Origin: Collinsella aerofaciens
GTDB taxonomy: Bacteria > Actinomycetota > Coriobacteriia > Coriobacteriales > Coriobacteriaceae
NCBI RefSeq assembly: GCF_015561195.1
Contig: NZ_JADMSU010000008.1
Span: forward strand, 1 to 64,000
Direction: 5' to 3'
DNA length: 64,000 nt
Shown: positions 1-7,205 of the stretch, one piece after another
How the letters are laid out: each line of letters opens with the position of its first letter
How positions within the stretch are numbered: position 1 is the stretch's first letter
The notes under the pieces: generated by a model
What the model was told of the DNA's origin: nothing
What the model saw: the letters and a program-made list of their open reading frames with translations, nothing else
The model's database searches: none
Made by a program: the position numbers and the translations under genes

Positions 1-81
1 CCCATCATCGCGGTCTATGGGGTCAACGATATGGCACCGTGGGGACACATGTATGTCAATCCTGGTCTAACAGAGCCAAAA

Positions 82-106
82 GAAAAGCCCCCGTTGCCGG
101 AGGCTT
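82..106 (-). terminator. Rho-independent terminator after tRNA-Arg
   Basis: On the minus strand a GCCTCCG/CGGGGGC hairpin with a short GCAA loop is followed by TTTTCTTTT, about 10 bp after the tRNA-Arg 3' end. Positions 1-80 to its left show no convincing gene. Confidence 0.8.
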
Positions 107-116
107 CAAGTTCGAT

Positions 117-193
117 TGGTGCGGCGTATAGGATTCGAACCTATGACGTTCTGATTCGTAGTCAGACCCTCTATCCAGCTGAGGTAACGCCGC
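117..193 (-). tRNA. tRNA-Arg(ACG)
   Basis: Minus-strand cloverleaf with acceptor GCGGCGT/ACGCCGC, a D-arm, an anticodon loop CTACGAA inside a TCTGA/TCAGA stem giving anticodon ACG, and a T-loop GGTTCGAATCC. Discriminator A is followed by an encoded CCA (plus-strand 117-119). A terminator hairpin follows it. Confidence 0.96.
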
Positions 194-270
194 AGCGCAA
201 GACATATAAAACCACTTTAGCTTATTGGAGTCAAGCACAATCTCAAACTTTTTTGTGGAACGCAGTTTTG

Positions 271-648
271 TCATGCTGCTCCGCATATACCGCCGTTCCC
301 CGTACGATCGATTGGCCTTTCGATCACGTCAAACTTAGCATCAAGTTCCCTCAGAAGCGATCTCACCCGCTGGGCACAATCGTAATCGGCAAACGAGATG
401 CTCAACATGCGAGCAACCTGATTAGATGTCTGGACCCCATAGAAATGCTCTAGGACCACAAGCCCCTCGTGCGCCACAAACGTCTCAACCACATGAGGCG
501 ACTCCTCGTAGCACCATTGCGTCAACGGCCCCTCGCTCGTCTGTCGAACCACCAGGCCACCCATGCCAGACGGTTCACACGTTACAAGCAGGTACTCCCC
601 GCCCTCGTCGCTCTCAAACAAAACCACCCGATCATCAAACAGTTCCAT
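271..648 (-). CDS. Hypothetical protein, 125 aa
   Basis: Unrecognised acidic protein of 125 residues. It starts at an ATG preceded by an AAAGGGG-type ribosome binding site, and it stands alone between tRNA-Arg and serS on the same strand. The sequence has the alternating hydrophobic pattern of a small folded cytoplasmic protein, with no signal peptide or membrane segment. Codons are GC-poorer at the third position than in neighbours such as serS, which fits a lineage-specific or acquired gene. No catalytic motif is visible, so no function is assigned. The reading frame is open over its whole length and no better frame competes for it, which supports it as real. Confidence 0.6.
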   Translation of the reverse strand: MELFDDRVVLFESDEGGEYLLVTCEPSGMGGLVVRQTSEGPLTQWCYEESPHVVETFVAHEGLVVLEHFYGVQTSNQVARMLSISFADYDCAQRVRSLLRELDAKFDVIERPIDRTGNGGICGAA

Positions 649-774
649 CGTGTCCCCTTTCTCTCGCTCTTATTTAGCAAAAGCATAGCAGGTAGATGAC
701 TGTATACAGAACATTTGTTCGTGTGTTTTCTATTGAGCTGTCCGCACGGCATGGTATGGACCTGCGCACGAAAT

Positions 775-799
775 AGGGCGCCCCCGAAGGAGCGCCCTT
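775..799 (-). terminator. Terminator hairpin after serS
   Basis: Near-perfect stem AGGGCGC/GCGCCCT with a CCTTCGGG-type apex, 23 bp after the serS stop. The T-tract is weak (ATTTCG). Confidence 0.65.
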
Positions 800-821
800 G
801 CATATCCCCTATGCAGCCAAG

Positions 822-2105
822 TTACGCGACCGGCTCGATCTTCTCGAGGCCGCCCATGTAGGGACGCAGGACCTCGGGGATCGTGATGGTGCCGTCGGCG
901 TTCTGGTAGTTCTCCAGAATGGCAGCCATGGTACGACCAGCCGGCAGGCCGGAACCGTTAAGGGTGTGCAGGTAGCGCGAACCCTTGAAGTTCTCGGGGT
1001 CGCGATACTTGATGTTGGCGCGGCGAGCCTGGAAGTCGCCGCAGTTGGAGCAGGAGCTGATCTCCTTGTAGGCGTTGTAGCTCGGCAGCCAGACCTCGAC
1101 GTCGTAGGTCTGACGGGCAGAGAAGCCCAGGTCGCCGGTGCACAGGCTAATCACGCGATACGGAAGACCCAGCTGCTGCAGCAGGTACTCGGCCTCGGCG
1201 GTCATGCTCTCGAGCTCCTCGTCGGACTCCTCCGGCTTGGCAAACTTGACCATCTCGACCTTGTCGAACTCGTGCTGACGGATGATGCCGCGGGTGTCAC
1301 GACCGGCGGAACCGGCCTCCTCGCGGAAGCAGGGAGTGAAGGCGGTGTAGCGGCGCGGCAGGGTGTCGGCGTCGAGAACCTCGCCGGCGTGCAGGTTGGT
1401 GAGCACGACCTCGGCGGTGGGGATCAGGAAGTTGTCGCCCGAGACGTGATAGGCGTCGTCCTCAAACTTGGGCAGCTGGCCCGTACCGAACATGGTCTGA
1501 CGCTTGACGACGATAGGCGGCCACCACTCCTTGAAGCCACGGCTCGTGTGCGTGTCCAGGAAGAAGTTGATAAGGGCGCGCTCCAAGCGGGCGCCGGCGC
1601 CACCGAGAACGGTGAAGCGGCTGCCGGAGAGCTTGTTGCCGCGCTCGAAGTCGAGGATGTCCAGATCGGTGCCCAGGTCCCAGTGCGGCTTAAAGTCGAA
1701 GTCGAACTCGCGCGGGGTGCCCCAGCGGCGACGCTCGATGTTCTCGTCCTCGTCCTTACCGTACGGGGTGGCATCGCACGGAATGTTGGGCAGGTGAGCC
1801 ATGAAGTCGTACTGCTCCTGCTCGAGGGCGGTGCGGCGCTCGGCCAGACCGTCAATCTTCTCGTTGACGGCGCGCACGACCTCCTTGGCGGCCTCGGCCT
1901 CGTCCTTCTTGCCCTCCTTCATCAGGGCGCCAATCTTCTTGGACTCGGCGTTGCGCGTGGCTTGAAGCTCCTCGACCTCGGTGATGACGGCACGACGCTC
2001 GTCGTCGAGCTCAAAGAACTTCTCGCGATCCCAAGACGTCTGGCGGTTAGCCATGGCGACATCGATGGCATCGGGGTTTTCGCGAACAAACTTGATATCA
2101 AGCAT
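822..2105 (-). CDS. serS: Seryl-tRNA synthetase
   Basis: Charges tRNA-Ser with serine in the cytoplasm. The 427-aa product has the normal length for the family. Residues about 30-110 form the charged, heptad-rich helical arm that clamps the tRNA. The class II catalytic core follows, with motif 2 seen as [14 protein letters not shown] and motif 3 as [17 protein letters not shown] near the C-terminus. An upstream in-frame ATG exists nine codons earlier, but the start was placed at [12 protein letters not shown] because it has a GGAGG ribosome binding site six bases upstream and matches the conserved family N-terminus. The gene is monocistronic, ends at a hairpin, and is divergent from a small membrane-protein gene. 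No T-box is visible in its short leader. Confidence 0.97.
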   Translation of the reverse strand: MLDIKFVRENPDAIDVAMANRQTSWDREKFFELDDERRAVITEVEELQATRNAESKKIGALMKEGKKDEAEAAKEVVRAVNEKIDGLAERRTALEQEQYDFMAHLPNIPCDATPYGKDEDENIERRRWGTPREFDFDFKPHWDLGTDLDILDFERGNKLSGSRFTVLGGAGARLERALINFFLDTHTSRGFKEWWPPIVVKRQTMFGTGQLPKFEDDAYHVSGDNFLIPTAEVVLTNLHAGEVLDADTLPRRYTAFTPCFREEAGSAGRDTRGIIRQHEFDKVEMVKFAKPEESDEELESMTAEAEYLLQQLGLPYRVISLCTGDLGFSARQTYDVEVWLPSYNAYKEISSCSNCGDFQARRANIKYRDPENFKGSRYLHTLNGSGLPAGRTMAAILENYQNADGTITIPEVLRPYMGGLEKIEPVA

Positions 2106-2216
2106 TAGATCCTCCGGCGATATACATTCCATTTAGGTTGCAACCTTGTACATGTATGGGCAAGTATATACTTATGAGCGTTTACGACCCAACTCAACTA
2201 CGCAAGAAGGCACCCA

Positions 2217-2390
2217 ATGGACGCAGTTTTTTCCTTTTTGTTTGGCACCCGCACCGGTTTTGCCATCCTTTTCGCCGGCGGCATCCTGCTGTTTGCGATT
2301 CTTGCCTTTGTAATGGAGAAGCGCACCCATAAGATGTATGTCGACCGCGGCCCCAAGTCCGAGGACGAAGAAGACAGCTTCTGGGACTAA
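2217..2390 (+). CDS. Small single-span membrane protein, 57 aa
   Basis: A 57-codon gene divergent from serS. It starts with MDAVFSFLFGTRTG and has one strongly hydrophobic segment at residues about 14-33 (FAILFAGGILLFAILAFV). A basic EKRTHK stretch and an acidic tail (SEDEEDSFWD) follow, giving an N-out/C-in or short-anchor arrangement. An AAGAAGG ribosome binding site lies eight bases before the ATG. The gene ends one base before a dispersed repeat and then a very strong terminator hairpin, which supports its being a transcribed unit. The function is unknown; the size and layout resemble small inner-membrane regulators or subunits, but nothing shows which. Confidence 0.7.
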   Translation: MDAVFSFLFGTRTGFAILFAGGILLFAILAFVMEKRTHKMYVDRGPKSEDEEDSFWD

Positions 2391-2437
2391 CCTGCCAAAA
2401 AGGGACAGGTTTATTTTGGTCGGTTTTATCTGGGCAA
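2391..2437 (+). repeat. Dispersed intergenic repeat R1, copy a
   Basis: The core has inverted ends CCTGCCAAAA and TTTTGGTCGG around AGGGACAGGTTTA, then TTTTATCTGGGCAA. Related copies lie at 2509-2550, 51887-51933, 61487-61536 and 63621-63666, and a fragment lies near 5142. Confidence 0.85.
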
Positions 2438-2443
2438 ACGCAA

Positions 2444-2484
2444 GCGCCCCGCAACTGGAATTGAACCAGTTGCGGGGCGCTTTT
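2444..2484. terminator. Perfect 15-bp hairpin terminator between convergent genes
   Basis: GCGCCCCGCAACTGG and its exact complement are separated by AATTGAA, with TTTTCG on the plus strand. It serves the 57-aa gene, and the minus side may also stop proC transcription. It is bracketed by two R1 repeats in opposite orientation. Confidence 0.9.
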
Positions 2485-2508
2485 CGCTAAAAGGACAAAA
2501 CCGCAGGA

Positions 2509-2550
2509 AAAACCTGCCAAAATAAACCTGTCCCTAAATAGCAGGTTTTA
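2509..2550 (-). repeat. Dispersed intergenic repeat R1, copy b (inverted)
   Basis: Reverse-orientation copy of the R1 repeat (AACCTGCCAAAATAAACC, then TGTCCC and AGCAGGTTTTA). Its edge includes the stop codon of proC at 2548-2550, so the repeat abuts or slightly replaced the end of that gene. Confidence 0.8.
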
Positions 2551-3318
2551 CTGAAGGGTTGCGTCGATTGCCTTGACCAGGGCGCTGCGCATGCCGGCGT
2601 CCTCGAGCGCAACGACGCCCTTGATGGTGGCACCGCCGGGCGAGCACACGGCATCCTTCATCGCCGCAGGATGCTGACCGGTTGCAAGCTGCAGCTTTGC
2701 CGTACCCAGCGCCATCTGGCTCACAATGCGATAGGCATCCGCACGCGGGATACCGTGCTTGACCGCCGCATCGCCCAGGGCCTCGATTGCCATGGCGACA
2801 AACGCCGGAGCGCAACCACCAACCGTGCCGCCCACAAACAGCAGGCTCGTATCGAGCTCAACCACCGTGCCAAGCTTACCGAGCAGGTCGAGCACAACAG
2901 CACGCTGCTCATCGCTAAGCGTAGAGGACTTCTCGCAGGCGATGACACCCTCGCCCACCGAAACCGGTGTGTTGGGCACCGTCGAGATATGCGCGACACC
3001 CGGCAGGACCTGCTCCCACTTGGCACTGTCCCAGGTCCAGGCAACCGACAGAACGACCTTTTTGGCAAGAGCATCCTGGAGCGGGGCGAATACCTTCTCG
3101 ATCATGTACGGCTTGACCGCAGCGACCACGATATCGGATGCGGCGACAACCTCGGCGGCATCGTGGCAAGCGACCATCCCGCGCGTCTCACAACGCTCAA
3201 CCAGTGCGTCGTAGCGACCCGCACAGGCGCACATGTCGCTCGCGGCTACACCGGCAGCGATCCAGCCATCAGCCATAGCGCTCGCCATATTGCCAAAACC
3301 GACAAATCCAATCTTCAT
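2548..3318 (-). CDS. proC: Pyrroline-5-carboxylate reductase
   Basis: Catalyses the last step of proline synthesis, NAD(P)H-dependent reduction of 1-pyrroline-5-carboxylate. The 256-aa protein has the N-terminal Rossmann motif GFVGFGNMASAMADG and the C-terminal dimerisation and active-site block containing VCSPGGATIKGVVALE, typical of ProC. The start chosen is MKIGFVGFG, eight codons inside the longest frame, because an AAAGGA site lies nine bases upstream and the family begins there. The C-terminus is slightly short and ends inside a dispersed repeat, so the last residues may have been altered by repeat insertion. It stands alone between convergent or weakly linked neighbours. Confidence 0.95.
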   Translation of the reverse strand: MKIGFVGFGNMASAMADGWIAAGVAASDMCACAGRYDALVERCETRGMVACHDAAEVVAASDIVVAAVKPYMIEKVFAPLQDALAKKVVLSVAWTWDSAKWEQVLPGVAHISTVPNTPVSVGEGVIACEKSSTLSDEQRAVVLDLLGKLGTVVELDTSLLFVGGTVGGCAPAFVAMAIEALGDAAVKHGIPRADAYRIVSQMALGTAKLQLATGQHPAAMKDAVCSPGGATIKGVVALEDAGMRSALVKAIDATLQ

Positions 3319-3391
3319 ATCACACAGTCCTTTCAGACACATTCCTCAAAACGAAAGGTATTGTCCCACGCCATTGTTTCGTATTGCCGAC

Positions 3392-3862
3392 CTATTTGTG
3401 ATACGGCTCGCCACGGCTGATCTTGCAGGCACGGTAAATCTGCTCTAGCAGCACCACACGCGCCAGGTTATGCGGCAAGGTAATGCGTCCAAAGCTGAGC
3501 ATCTCGTCGGCGCGGGCGCGCACCTCATCACTCACGCCGTCCGAACCGCCGATTACAAAGGCAATGTCGCTGCTGCCTCGCAGCATAAGATCGTCGAGCC
3601 TCGCCGAGAGCTCCTCACTCGAACGCTCCTTGCCCTCGATAGCCAGCAGGATCACATGCGCTCGGGACGGCAAGGCAGCAAGAATCGCCGCCCCCTCCTT
3701 GTCACGCGCGGCATCCACACCGCCCGCCTTGGCCGGGTCGATATCGGCCACCTCGCGGATATCCACCTTGGCATAGGCGCCCAGACGCTTGGTGTACTCA
3801 GCGCAGGCATCCTTCCAAAAGCGCTCTTTGAGCTTGCCGACGCAAACGACGGTGTATTTCAC
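3392..3862 (-). CDS. rlmH: 23S rRNA pseudouridine-1915 N3-methyltransferase RlmH
   Basis: SPOUT-class methyltransferase that methylates pseudouridine 1915 in helix 69 of 23S rRNA on assembled ribosomes. The 156-aa length is exactly the family norm. It opens with MKYTVVCVGKLKE and contains the SAM-binding knot signature seen as FVIGGSDGVSDEV followed by LSFGRITLPHNLARVVLLEQIYRA. The gene starts seven bases after the stop of the SPFH-domain gene, so the two are probably cotranscribed. Confidence 0.96.
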   Translation of the reverse strand: MKYTVVCVGKLKERFWKDACAEYTKRLGAYAKVDIREVADIDPAKAGGVDAARDKEGAAILAALPSRAHVILLAIEGKERSSEELSARLDDLMLRGSSDIAFVIGGSDGVSDEVRARADEMLSFGRITLPHNLARVVLLEQIYRACKISRGEPYHK

Positions 3863-3868
3863 GCGCGC

Positions 3869-4807
3869 CTACTCCTTCGAATCGTTTTGAACTTTGCCTG
3901 CGGCCAGCATCTGCTCGAACATAGAGGCCGACTGTGAGAAGTCGCTCGGCAACACGACCGTCGAGTTTTTGCCCGTACGCGCGAACTCCGTCATCATCTC
4001 GGTCCACTGCGTAAACATGAACAGCTGGTTGGCCTCATCGTTGCCAACGCCTGTCTCCTGGATAATCTCGAGCGAATCCTTGATGCCCAGCGCGATGGCT
4101 TTGCGCTGGTTGGCGATGCCCTCACCCGCCTTTTCCATCGCCTCGGCCTCGGCGGTCGCCTCGGTGACGCGCTTGATGCGGTCGGCCTCGGCGAGCTCCT
4201 GCGCGGCAGCGCGCTTGCGCTGGGCGGCGTTGATGTCGTTCATGGAGTTCTCGACCTCGGTCGGCAGTGCGATTTTGGTGATGAGCGTCGACACGAGGGT
4301 GAAGCCGTAGGCGGCCATCTGCTCGGAAACGGTAGCGTTGACATCCTTGGCGATGTCGTCCTTCTTGGCAAAGACCTCATCGAGTGTGTAGACGGGGATG
4401 GAGGAGCGCAGGGCGTCGGTGATGAAGTCGCGCATCTGGTCGACGGGCTCCTGCAGCATGTAGTAGCTCTTGTAGATGCCCGAATCTGCCGGGCCGGCGC
4501 CCATGTCGTAGCTCACGTGGTACTGAGCGGAGACCTCAAGGCCGATAGTCACGTTATCCTGGGTCTTAACGTCGATCCCAAAGCCGTTTTTCATGGTGCG
4601 CAGGCTCACCGTAGCGGCCTTGCGGTCGATCACGGGCACCTTCATGTGGAAGCCCGCGTTGACGATGCGGTTGAACTTGCCCAGGCGCTCGATGATCACA
4701 GCGTGCTGCTGCTCAACGACGTAGCAGGCGTTGGGGAGCAGCAGCAACAGGATGATAATGGGAATCAAAAGGCTGGTAAGGGCGGCGATGATACCGGAAA
4801 ACAGCAT
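3869..4807 (-). CDS. SPFH/band-7 domain membrane protein (stomatin-like)
   Basis: A 312-aa membrane-associated scaffold protein of the SPFH (stomatin/prohibitin/HflK) superfamily. Residues about 7-25 form a single N-terminal membrane anchor. The band-7 domain follows (YVVEQQHAVIIERLGKF, then FHMKVPVIDRK). Residues about 175-245 are a charged, alanine-rich coiled coil (NDINAAQRKRAAAQELAEA) of the kind that drives ring-like oligomers. The partner protease or NfeD protein often found with this family is absent here; the downstream neighbour is rlmH, seven bases away. The exact role cannot be read from sequence, and membrane microdomain or quality-control functions are the family expectation. Confidence 0.85.
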   Translation of the reverse strand: MLFSGIIAALTSLLIPIIILLLLLPNACYVVEQQHAVIIERLGKFNRIVNAGFHMKVPVIDRKAATVSLRTMKNGFGIDVKTQDNVTIGLEVSAQYHVSYDMGAGPADSGIYKSYYMLQEPVDQMRDFITDALRSSIPVYTLDEVFAKKDDIAKDVNATVSEQMAAYGFTLVSTLITKIALPTEVENSMNDINAAQRKRAAAQELAEADRIKRVTEATAEAEAMEKAGEGIANQRKAIALGIKDSLEIIQETGVGNDEANQLFMFTQWTEMMTEFARTGKNSTVVLPSDFSQSASMFEQMLAAGKVQNDSKE

Positions 4808-4884
4808 GGTCTCTCCTCTGATAGGCGCACGTTGGCACTAGGATACCCGCACGGAGCGGCCGCGTGACACTAACAAGAGGGCCC

Positions 4885-5105
4885 GTGGTCAAAAAAGGCC
4901 AAATATGAGTACTGTTACAAGTTTAGTAGCAGCGTTTTCTAAGCAAAATCGCCCCGTTGGAGCAGAGATCTAGATCGAAATCGCTTCACTTTATCTCTGA
5001 GATAAGCCAGATTAACGTACATCTGTTGCGTAACATGCAAGAAAATGGTTTCGAGAAATGTATCCATTTTCATAACAGTACTCATATTTGCCGTTTTTTG
5101 ACCAC
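4885..5105. mobile_element. MITE-like element with 33-bp terminal inverted repeats
   Basis: The left end (4885-4917, GTGGTCAAAAAA followed by AAATATGAGTACTGTTA) and the right end (5073-5105) are reverse complements with two mismatches. They enclose 155 bp with no open frame of its own. It lies between the SPFH gene promoter side and tRNA-Leu, and no clear target-site duplication is visible. This accounts for most of the gene-free stretch 4808-5197. Confidence 0.7.
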
Positions 5106-5161
5106 AGGGGTTTCTGTCGTGCGAAATTGATAAGCCAAACCTGCCAAAAACAGCCCATAAC

Positions 5162-5187
5162 AAAAAAGCTCCCATTGCTGGGAGCTC
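5162..5187 (-). terminator. Terminator after tRNA-Leu
   Basis: Minus-strand GAGCTCCCA/TGGGAGCTT hairpin with loop GCAA, followed by a T6 run, ten bases after the tRNA 3' end. Confidence 0.85.
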
Positions 5188-5197
5188 TTTCAATCAA

Positions 5198-5284
5198 TGG
5201 TGCGGGCGAAAGGACTTGAACCTTCATGGGGTTGCCCCCATACGGACCTGAACCGTACGCGTCTGCCAATTCCGCCACGCCCGC
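5198..5284 (-). tRNA. tRNA-Leu(CAG)
   Basis: 87-nt class II tRNA on the minus strand. It has acceptor GCGGGCG/CGCCCGC, anticodon loop TTCAGGT (anticodon CAG), a long variable arm (TGGGGGCAACCCCA) and T-loop GGTTCAAGTCC. The discriminator A and CCA are encoded. Confidence 0.96.
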
Positions 5285-5327
5285 GTGCAGGAATTAGAAT
5301 AACGGAGCGCCACCGCGAACGCAAGAA

Positions 5328-6245
5328 CTATTTTTGAAAAAGTTTGCAGGCATTTTCCCAAGCGGCATGCGCGATTGTTTCGGCGTCCTCACCAGTGCGA
5401 TCGACACGGTCGTTAACCAGCGCGTTTGCCGTAATGGAGATCATTGCGGGCTCGCATTCAAGACCGCGGATGGGCTCCGGTGCCATATACGGGCAATCCG
5501 TCTCGAACAAAATGCGGTCGAGTGGGGTTGCCACAAATGCCTCGCGCACGTCGTCGTTGCGCTTAAAGGTGGCCGCACCACCATAGGCGATATAGCAGCC
5601 CAGCTCCACAAAGCGCTCCATCGTGGCGCGGTCCTCGCCAAAACAGTGCAGCACACAACCGGCCTGGGGCACGCCCACCTCACGAAGCACGTTGTACGCA
5701 TCCATATGCGAGGTGCGCTCCCCATCCGAGTCCTCGTGCCGCAGGTGCAACTCCACCGGCACATTGCAGCGCACGGCGACTTCGAGCTGACGCGCCATGC
5801 AATCAATCTGCACGCTGTGGGGCGCCGGCGTGATGTCGTCGTCGTAATCCATGTGGTAGTCCAGACCGATTTCGCCAATACCGGCGCATAAGGGGTCATC
5901 GAGTGCGGCAACGACCTGTGCGTGAACGTCGTCGGTATAGTCCGGCGCGCCATACGGATGCACGCCGGCAAGATACTTGATCTGCGGGATATCCCGCATC
6001 GGCAGAATCTCGCGCGTCAGCCAGTCGCTATAGTCCGTCACGCTGCGCTTATCGGCAATGGGATCGAAGACCGTCACCAACAGGTCGATGCCTGCCGCCT
6101 TGGCACGCACGAGTGTCTCGGGCACGTCCTTGCCCCAGAACGAAAGCAGATGCGCATGTGTGTCGGCAAGCGGTGCCAAGGGCACGGGACAAGCAACTGT
6201 CTTCTTTTTCTTGGTAAACGTCACGCGTTCGGCATTAGGCATCAT
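5328..6245 (-). CDS. tatD: TatD-family metal-dependent hydrolase/deoxyribonuclease
   Basis: Metal-dependent hydrolase of the amidohydrolase superfamily with DNase activity known for TatD relatives. The 305-aa TIM-barrel shows the metal ligands in order: DTHAHL near residue 28, the GEIGLDYH segment near 120, ELHLRHED, VLHCFGED, and FETDCPYMAPEP near the C-terminus, all positioned as in TatD. The start overlaps the end of rsmA by about 11 bp and has an AGGAG site inside it, so it is translationally coupled. The metG-rsmA-tatD neighbourhood is common in Gram-positive genomes, but here a terminator separates metG. The N-terminal basic segment (TFTKKKKT) is a small extension. Confidence 0.93.
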   Translation of the reverse strand: MMPNAERVTFTKKKKTVACPVPLAPLADTHAHLLSFWGKDVPETLVRAKAAGIDLLVTVFDPIADKRSVTDYSDWLTREILPMRDIPQIKYLAGVHPYGAPDYTDDVHAQVVAALDDPLCAGIGEIGLDYHMDYDDDITPAPHSVQIDCMARQLEVAVRCNVPVELHLRHEDSDGERTSHMDAYNVLREVGVPQAGCVLHCFGEDRATMERFVELGCYIAYGGAATFKRNDDVREAFVATPLDRILFETDCPYMAPEPIRGLECEPAMISITANALVNDRVDRTGEDAETIAHAAWENACKLFQK

Positions 6246-7095
6246 GGATTAGCTCCTGGGCCAGACGGACAAAGGCGGCGACGCCGAGCGTCTCGGCGCG
6301 CGTGGTGGGTGCGATACCGCAAGCCTCAAAGGCGGCATCGAGCACGTCCTTGGCAAAGCCGTTGGCGCTCATGGAATTGCGGATGGTCTTGCGACGCTGA
6401 GCAAATGCAGCATCAATCACGCGGGCCACAAATTCGCGATCGAGTCCTTCGGGCACCACACCGTCAACACGGTCGATACGCACGACGGCCGAGTCCACGT
6501 GTGGCGCCGGCATAAAGCAACGCGGCGGCACCTCAAAGCGACCCGTCACCTGCGCATACAGGCCAAGCTTTGCCGTGTAGCCGCCATAGGTCTTGTTGCC
6601 CGGCGTTGCGGCAATGCGATCGGCAACCTCCTTTTGCACCATGACGACAGCGCGCTTAAGCGCGGGCATCGTCTGGAAGAACTGAAGAATGATCGTCGCC
6701 GCCACGTTATAGGGCAGATTCGCGACAAACACCGTGGGTTCACCACCGGCGGCCTGCTCAATCTGCTCCGGCGTCACCTTGAGCGCATCGCCCATGATAA
6801 AGCGGAAGTTGGCATAGTCGGCGGCGTGGGCATCGAGCACCGGCTCAAGCTCGGGATCGGCCTCAATGGACGTAACGCACGCCGCTTCCTGCAGCAACGC
6901 AAGTGTCAACGTTCCACAACCCGGACCCACCTCGAGTACGCGCTCGTCACCTGCAAGCTCGGCAAGCTCGCAGATACGCTCGATCACATGATTGTCGATT
7001 AGAAAGTTCTGGCCCAGGCGATGCTTGGTCGCAAGGCCAAACTCCTCCAGCAGCTCCCTGGTGGCCGTGGGGTTTGCCAAAGGCGAAGTTGTCAT
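6235..7095 (-). CDS. rsmA: 16S rRNA (adenine1518/1519-N6)-dimethyltransferase
   Basis: KsgA/RsmA dimethylates two adjacent adenines in the helix 45 loop of 16S rRNA, a late 30S biogenesis step. The 286-aa enzyme has the entry motif KHRLGQNFLID, the SAM-binding glycine loop VLEVGPGCGTLT, the acidic residue segment SIEADPEL, the catalytic NLPYNVA motif, and the C-terminal helical domain with FAQRRKTIRNSM. It is followed by an overlapping tatD, and the two form a short operon. The start ATG has an AGGAGG-type site. Confidence 0.97.
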   Translation of the reverse strand: MTTSPLANPTATRELLEEFGLATKHRLGQNFLIDNHVIERICELAELAGDERVLEVGPGCGTLTLALLQEAACVTSIEADPELEPVLDAHAADYANFRFIMGDALKVTPEQIEQAAGGEPTVFVANLPYNVAATIILQFFQTMPALKRAVVMVQKEVADRIAATPGNKTYGGYTAKLGLYAQVTGRFEVPPRCFMPAPHVDSAVVRIDRVDGVVPEGLDREFVARVIDAAFAQRRKTIRNSMSANGFAKDVLDAAFEACGIAPTTRAETLGVAAFVRLAQELIHDA

Positions 7096-7131
7096 GGTTG
7101 CCTCCTTAGCATGATGGCGGCGTCTTGAAAC

Positions 7132-7163
7132 AAAAGGGCATGGACCGTGGCGGCCATGCCCTT
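7132..7163 (-). terminator. Terminator after metG
   Basis: Minus-strand AAGGGCATGG...CCATGCCCTT hairpin followed by TTGTTTC, between metG and rsmA. Confidence 0.75.
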
Positions 7164-7205
7164 ACAGCTAAACAGCAAATTGCCGATATGGCGCTCGCGC
7201 GGTCT

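Noticed and set aside
798-2108. Long plus-strand frame antisense to serS
   Set aside because: Shadow frame caused by high GC; serS motifs are unambiguous on the minus strand. The same reasoning removes the frames at 7125-9617, 24260-26116, 32096-34705 and 48799-50673.
5012-5278. 88-aa minus-strand frame starting MAELADAYGSGPYGGNP
   Set aside because: This is the well-known translation of a tRNA-Leu gene and runs on through the MITE-like element.
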